This document shows positions 58,901 through 64,000 of a DNA stretch of 64,000 bases, piece by piece. The stretch lies in the NCBI RefSeq assembly GCF_029168945.1, contig NC_083602.1, positions 27,267,323 through 27,331,322 of the forward strand, read 5' to 3'. Every line of letters starts with the position of its first letter. The first letter of the stretch is position 1. Source of the DNA: Cannabis sativa. Taxonomy: Eukaryota; Streptophyta; Magnoliopsida; Rosales; Cannabaceae. A program made the position numbers and the translations under genes. The notes beneath the pieces were generated by a model. The model did no database searches. It was not told the origin of the DNA and was given only the letters and a program-made list of their open reading frames with translations.

Positions 58901-61084
58901 CTCAACATTCTTCTTGTGTATTTCCTTAAAACCAGAAAAAATCTTCTCCTTCAATAAGTTTTTATCTTGTTTATACCTCAACTTGTCACATTGCCCCGAA
59001 CAATCAAGGCCTGAAACCAAAGCGAACTCCTCTATGCTAAACCTTAGCATCCGACCAGCTACATTAAACTACATCTCATTTTCATTCGGCTGGACAACCT
59101 CCCTCAAAAAGAAACTATGGAACAACTGGTGTTGCATAACATAAGAAGGAGTTCTTAAAAAGACTCCAAAAACAGTTTGTCCAAACAATTCTTTCTTTTC
59201 AGGGGTCAAAATAGAAATGATAGTTTCAATAATTCTAAAGGAGCAAGTAGAAGTCACCCGTGTGATATGAAAATCTTCATTACCAAACTTATTATCCCAT
59301 AACTGAAAAAAACAAAATAGTAAAATCAATTAAACATATAAACTACAAAAACTATGAAAAATAAACATAAATGAACAATGCATACATAAAAAATTAACTA
59401 ACACAAAAAAAAAGAAACAAATTCTGATATCAAGAAACAAAAATATATAAAAAAAAAAGGACACACAATAACAGAGGATATACATTAATTTTTAAAAATA
59501 TGGCAATGGAACCTGTAACATGAAATTAACAACAAATGAACAAAATAAAAACAAAAAAAAAACCTAGAAAACAGAAAAGAATAAAAAAACATCGAATTGA
59601 ACAAAAAAATAACAAAATTATATGAAGGAGGCTGAAAATCTTTTAGTTAAGATTGAACAGATAAATGATTTGAGCAGACTTGGAATATCTTATCACTTTG
59701 AAGATCAAAATAAGACAATATTAAACCTAACATATAAACTACAACAACTATGAAAAATAAACATAAATGAACAATGCATACATAAGAAATTAACTAACAC
59801 CAAAAAAAAGAAACAAATTCTGATATCAAGAAACAACAATATATAAAAAAAGGACACACAATAACAGAGGATATACATTAATTTTTAAAAATATGGCAAT
59901 GGAACCTGTAACATGAAATTAACAAAAAATGTACAAAATAAAAACAAAAAAAAAACCTAAAAAACAGAAAAGAATAAAAAAGCATCGAATTGAACAAAAA
60001 AATAACAAAATTATATGAAGGAGGCTGAAATGGTGGAACTGGGTTCGGTCTCTAACAACTAGTTCTCTATTTTTCCATTCCATGATAATCCACACACATT
60101 CTTAGGTTCTTCACAATTCTTATTGTCACCCCAGGCTTAAAACTGATAAGGCCAAATGTAATAGCCAACTTTAAAGAAACTGAATTTAACTTGTTATTTA
60201 ATAGCAATCTTTTTATACACACTAACAGTGAGATATATGTTTCTATTAGTCTAATTCAACATGCTTTGCACTCAAGAAAAGAAAGAAAAAAAAATATCAC
60301 AACCTATCAAGTTATTCAATTACTTTTTTCACTAACTTTAAAATGGCAATGTAGTTACAAATTGAGAGCATGAAATCAAAGTTTCACCTCAATCAAATAC
60401 TAATTTAACATAAACATGACAATAACAAACACAGACAACAATCGACCTACTCTTTTTTTTTTTTTCTTTTGTCAAATTTCTTAACATCCATGAATGATAG
60501 CACTTGTGAATATGACCATACATCGGAAATATGTCCATCAACACGATAACAAAAAATAAACAAAAAAGCAAAAAAAAAAAACAAACATATAGAACATAAA
60601 ATAGGAATATATACATATGAACAAAATTTAAATTAAACAACTAAACTAATAACATGGAACTTGCAAACATAATTTGGAAAAAAATGAGATTGAAACCCAC
60701 AACATCAAAAAACAAAGAAAAAACCCTAAACACGAAAAATTAAGGAAATAAACAAATAAAAAACAAAAAAAATACCAGTCATAAACAATGAACCAGATCA
60801 CGACAAGAACAGATCAAAATAAAAGACAAAAAAAAAAAAAATCAAACATACCTTCCTAGGACGAACAGCAACAAAATCATCCTCATTATCATTTCTCTTC
60901 CTTTTAGCTTTCCTAGCATCACCAGATGAAGGCTCACCCACATGAACAACAACTTTGGATTTCTGATTAAGAGGTTTTGAAGTAGTTTTAGCAACTAATT
61001 TGGGTTTAGATTGTACAATAGTCTTTTTTTGGGTTTCGTAGGAGAAGGGGACAAAGAACTCGAACGAGATCGAGTAACAGCCAT
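55915..61084 (-). pseudogene. Ulp1-like (C48) cysteine protease gene of MULE, DUF1985-like N-terminal half
   Basis: Starts MAVTRSRSSSLSPSPTKPKK (ATG 61082-61084), then a one-base frameshift in an A-run, then a basic segment ending at a donor near 60851. A 1.5 kb intron leads to exon 2 at 59302 (WDNKFGNEDFHITRVTSTCS). The DUF1985-like part follows (LRFSIEEFALVSGLDC; RLRGLAYVFQVWFNECCPYI), then a very acidic linker (57640-57950). The C-terminal peptidase has HWVMGRLDM (His ~56463), YLYNSLR (Asn 56411-56413) and SDCGVFVAAFAEYF (Cys 56137-56139), with a lysine-rich tail. The usual catalytic Asp is Asn here. Other lesions are TAG at 59069-59071, a frameshift in a G-run near 58753 and TAA near 58111. 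Ulp1 proteases cleave SUMO; the role of MULE-borne copies is unknown. Confidence 0.88.
59334..60030. repeat. Direct duplication of ~300 bp in first intron of Ulp1-like gene
   Basis: 59334-59637 is repeated almost exactly at 59730-60030 (offset about 396). Both copies start acatataaactac and end gaaggaggctgaaa. A unique 92-bp stretch separates them. The copies differ in a few A-run lengths and about ten bases. Confidence 0.9.
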
Positions 61085-61463
61085 TACTCAAAAACAAACA
61101 AAAAACGCATACACAACAATCAGAAAACAAAAAAGAGAAAAAAAAAAAAAAAGAGGAACTAGATGAACAGATGAAGAAGAAGAGCAAAATGAAAATGATG
61201 AAGAAAGGGAAATTTAAAAAATATTGATATTAACGAGGGAGTGGGATAGTGTGTGGTAACTGACATTAGAAGTGATTGAAAATTAGAAGTTTGGAGGGAA
61301 ACGTGTAGGCAGTTGGGTGATGTAAGCAAAACCGTATATGATGTAAAAAGTTTTAAAGAAACCGTATAAAAGTTTAAACAAAATGGTAAAATTGAAAAAT
61401 GAAACTATGGAACCGTATAAATGTTTAAAAACAGAAAAAAATGACATTTTATGTCAAAATTCC
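61085..61463. other. MULE right terminal region
   Basis: Promoter side of the Ulp1-like gene. It contains three accgtata motifs at about 61330, 61360 and 61412, matching the motifs at the left end. No coding sequence. Confidence 0.7.
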
Positions 61464-61578
61464 AAAAATCATCGTAAACTAATGAGAAGATCCTTGGACA
61501 CTTTTTTCTTTTTGACAGATCCTTCGACACGTAAATGTATACTATTATACATGTAAAAATATAGATATATATATATAT

Positions 61579-61996
61579 GAGTGCACTCTTAATGGGTATT
61601 ACCTCTAAATGGGTAATATTAAAAAAATTTGAGTTTTTATGATTAATTTTTCTATTTAATTAGAAAAATTTCTTATTTTTATATTATATGGGCTAAGATT
61701 GGTTCATCAGCTGAAAAAAAATAATAAAAAAAAACTTTTCGGTAAAAAAGTGATAAAAAAAGTTTTTTTTTGACTTAAATATTTTTCATATAAATATATT
61801 TTTGATATAGTGGAAAAATGAATTTTTTTTGATATTTTCTTTAATTAAGTAACTAAATTAAGCATAAAAATTCAAATTTCTCTTTTATGATTCGTTATCG
61901 GACCAAAATTTAATGGTTTAATATTTTTTAAAATTAACATTTATAGTTAAATTTGTTTAGTACTCATTAATGGGTAATACCCATTGAAAAGTATTC
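61579..61996. mobile_element. MITE inserted in a TA repeat
   Basis: The left end gagtgcactcttaatgggta and the inverse of the right end, gaatacttttcaatgggta, match over about 24 positions with mismatches. The arms also contain the self-complementary aatgggtaatacccatt. 418 bp, no coding capacity. TA repeats on both sides hide the target duplication. Confidence 0.55.
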
Positions 61997-62001
61997 TTTA
62001 C

Positions 62002-64000
62002 ATATATATATATATATATATATAAATATATATATAGTAGGTTGATATGTTACCTGCAATGCACATATAATTAGTTTTTTTTTTATTTAGGTTCAATTGG
62101 GTGATGTTAAGTGCAATACATGCATGTTTAATTTTTTTTAATTAGGTAATATGTATTTTTTAAAATTTTTAAATATCGTTTGAGATTTTGATCTTTAAAA
62201 AAAAAAATTAACTATTGCTATATTGATGTGTCATTTCGATATGATTATATATATACGTATTTTTTAAATTTTTAAAATTTACTTAATTAGGTAACTTATA
62301 TTATATTCTTAACCAAAACTCATATAAAATTTGAGTGTGTCTATATATAGATTGGATTCGTAAATTTGATATAAAAGTTTTTTATTTTCAAACTTTATGA
62401 AAAATATGGTGCATGAATCGATTTACCATAGCTAAAATGGAAATCAATTAATTTCTTATTACAATCATTTCAATATAAAATATAAAATAAATCAAAATAA
62501 AATTAAAAATATAGTTAAAAATATTTATAATATTTTAAATTATTTTTTTATTTTAATTCAAAGTTAAACTAATAAATTTAAAAATATGATTAAAAATATT
62601 TATAGTATCTATAATATAATATATATATAATTTTTATTTTTAAATATATATAATAATATTATAAAATTAATAAAGAATATTCTGTTAAAGTTACCGTAAA
62701 AATTTAAAAATTATTTTAATTTTTATTAATTAATAGAATATTATATTAAAATTAACGTAGAAACAAAAAAAAAAAGTATAATTAAACAAAAAAAATATAA
62801 CCACTTAATATAAAATGTATATACTTTTCTTTGAATGAATATTACTTAAAAAAATCCGTAAATTCTGTTATATTATTGTATATTTTCTGTGTATAACTTT
62901 TCGGTCGTTCGAAGTAATCGATGTAAAATGGTATTGCTTCTCTATTTTTCAATTTTTAAATCATTATCACTATTTCGGTCAAACTTTGAAATGAACTTCT
63001 TATTATACTACTCTCTCTTATCAGATAGATATCTACTAATAAATTGGAATTCTTTTTCAAAAAAAAAAAAAAAAAAAAAAATTAAAACAGCACTCGCTTG
63101 TGTAGCTATGATTATTTTGTTTACAAAAATTTGTTGTGCAATTTTGGAAGACCACTATTTGCTTTGGCATTTTGAGGAGTTTTTTTACTTTAATTTTTTA
63201 TACTTTCGGTAGGTCATAGTTATTTAGTACTATAGGTAAATTTTCAAAAGAATTTAAATAATTTACAATATTGAAAATACAATTTAAATAATTATTTATC
63301 ATGTGTATAAAAAAAACAGTCACGTGTACACTAAAATATTTAAACTTCATTTTCAGCATTGTAAATTATATAAATTTTTTTAAAAATTTACATATAATCC
63401 TAAATAACTACAACATATATGATCATAAAAAATAATTGAACTAAACATTATAATTATAAGAAGCAACATAATACTAATTTTGGAAAAAAAATTAAATAAC
63501 TCTTTTTTTTTTGTTTGTTTATTTAAAAATATATATTCTGATATTTTATAGTGCTAAAATTACTTTAAAAAAATAAAAGGTAAGTATATAGTGGTATGTT
63601 TCAGTACACCCTATATTTTTTCGATATTCAAGAGAGTTTCTTACATAATCTATTTTCAAAAAATGCTGAATAGTTTACAATACTGGAAATAAGATTCAAA
63701 TATTTTGTTACATGTGTGATTGTTTTTCTTTGCCACATAGTAATAAACTATTTGAATTTTATTTTCAACTATAAACTATTAAGAATTTTCTAACATTTAT
63801 AAATTTTCTTAAATAACTAACACGTACGTTATTATATATATAAAAAAATAGACCATAAATCTTTCCTAATTATACAAATAGGAGGTGTATATCAAAACAT
63901 TTTTTGAGAAAGTGTACTATATATTTTTCCAAAAACAAACACACACTATAATTTAGTGAAAAAAAAAACATGACAAGATAACTTCCATAATTGTAGTATA
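62002..64000. other. AT-rich DNA, no gene
   Basis: Very AT-rich, with (TA)n at 62002-62038 and an uninterrupted run of 23 A at 63059-63081. The A-run could mark the tail of a retroposed transcript, but the sequence before it has no recognisable gene. Short reading frames are not convincing. Confidence 0.6.

Larger units (their letters stand above)
51448..61463. mobile_element. Mutator-like element (MULE) carrying a Ulp1-like protease gene
   Basis: 10,016 bp flanked by the perfect 9-bp duplication AAAAATCAT (51439-51447 and 61464-61472), the Mutator duplication size. The ends start GGAAAATTTT / GGAATTTTGA (inverted) and are only loosely inverted, but both ends carry three copies of a tatacggt-type motif within 110-180 bp. 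Inside are a transposase gene (plus strand) and a convergent gene with DUF1985-like and Ulp1/C48 peptidase parts (minus strand). This is the layout of Kaonashi-type MULEs, which characteristically lack long inverted repeats. Both genes have stops or frameshifts. Confidence 0.95.

Noticed and set aside
63059..63081. A23 run as the tail of a LINE or SINE
   Set aside because: No reverse transcriptase, tRNA-like box or target duplication could be seen upstream.

Overview
The window looks like transposon-dense nuclear DNA of a flowering plant, most likely a eudicot. Its contents are plant LTR retrotransposons primed by initiator-Met tRNA, a CACTA element, Tourist-like MITEs, a MULE carrying a Ulp1-like protease, AT-rich spacers and spliceosomal introns. 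I found no convincing single-copy host gene, tRNA, rRNA or CRISPR array. Species cannot be fixed from the sequence alone.

Layout. 1-3678: 3' part of a Copia-type element (family A) with a 1.9 kb LTR. 3945-4165: a minisatellite, followed by an unidentified coding-like relic. About 5440-23658, minus strand: a decayed Tat-lineage Ty3/gypsy element (gag, PR, RT, RH, archaeal-type RH, INT). It is split by a 1.5 kb non-autonomous CACTA element (9612-20148), which itself holds a 9 kb chromodomain-type gypsy element (10998-20014). It is also split by a solo family A LTR (20725-22602). 25632-32089: a probable hAT-like element filled by three nested solo LTRs of family A, one inside the other. 32820-49198: a Ty1/copia element with unusual TA...TA LTR ends. 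It is split by a 1.5 kb TG...CA element (35429-47022), itself split by a full-length gag-only family A element (36603-46696). 49375-50776: three MITEs. 51448-61463: a complete 10 kb MULE with a perfect 9-bp target duplication, a transposase gene and a convergent Ulp1-like protease gene (Kaonashi type). 61579-61996: another MITE, then AT-rich DNA to the end.

Almost every boundary is supported by a target-site duplication (TSD) read directly from the sequence, so the order of insertion can be worked out. All protein-coding content belongs to mobile elements. Most of it is broken by stops or frameshifts, but three reading frames remain long and open: the gypsy pol (825 codons, with an internal deletion), the family A gag (about 290 codons) and the 3' part of the Copia pol. 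The most interesting points are the same-family LTR nest, the gag-only family whose two copies share an inherited stop in relic pol, the TA...TA Copia element, the RNase H-to-integrase deletion, and the Ulp1-carrying MULE with three repeated exon-like units in its leader.
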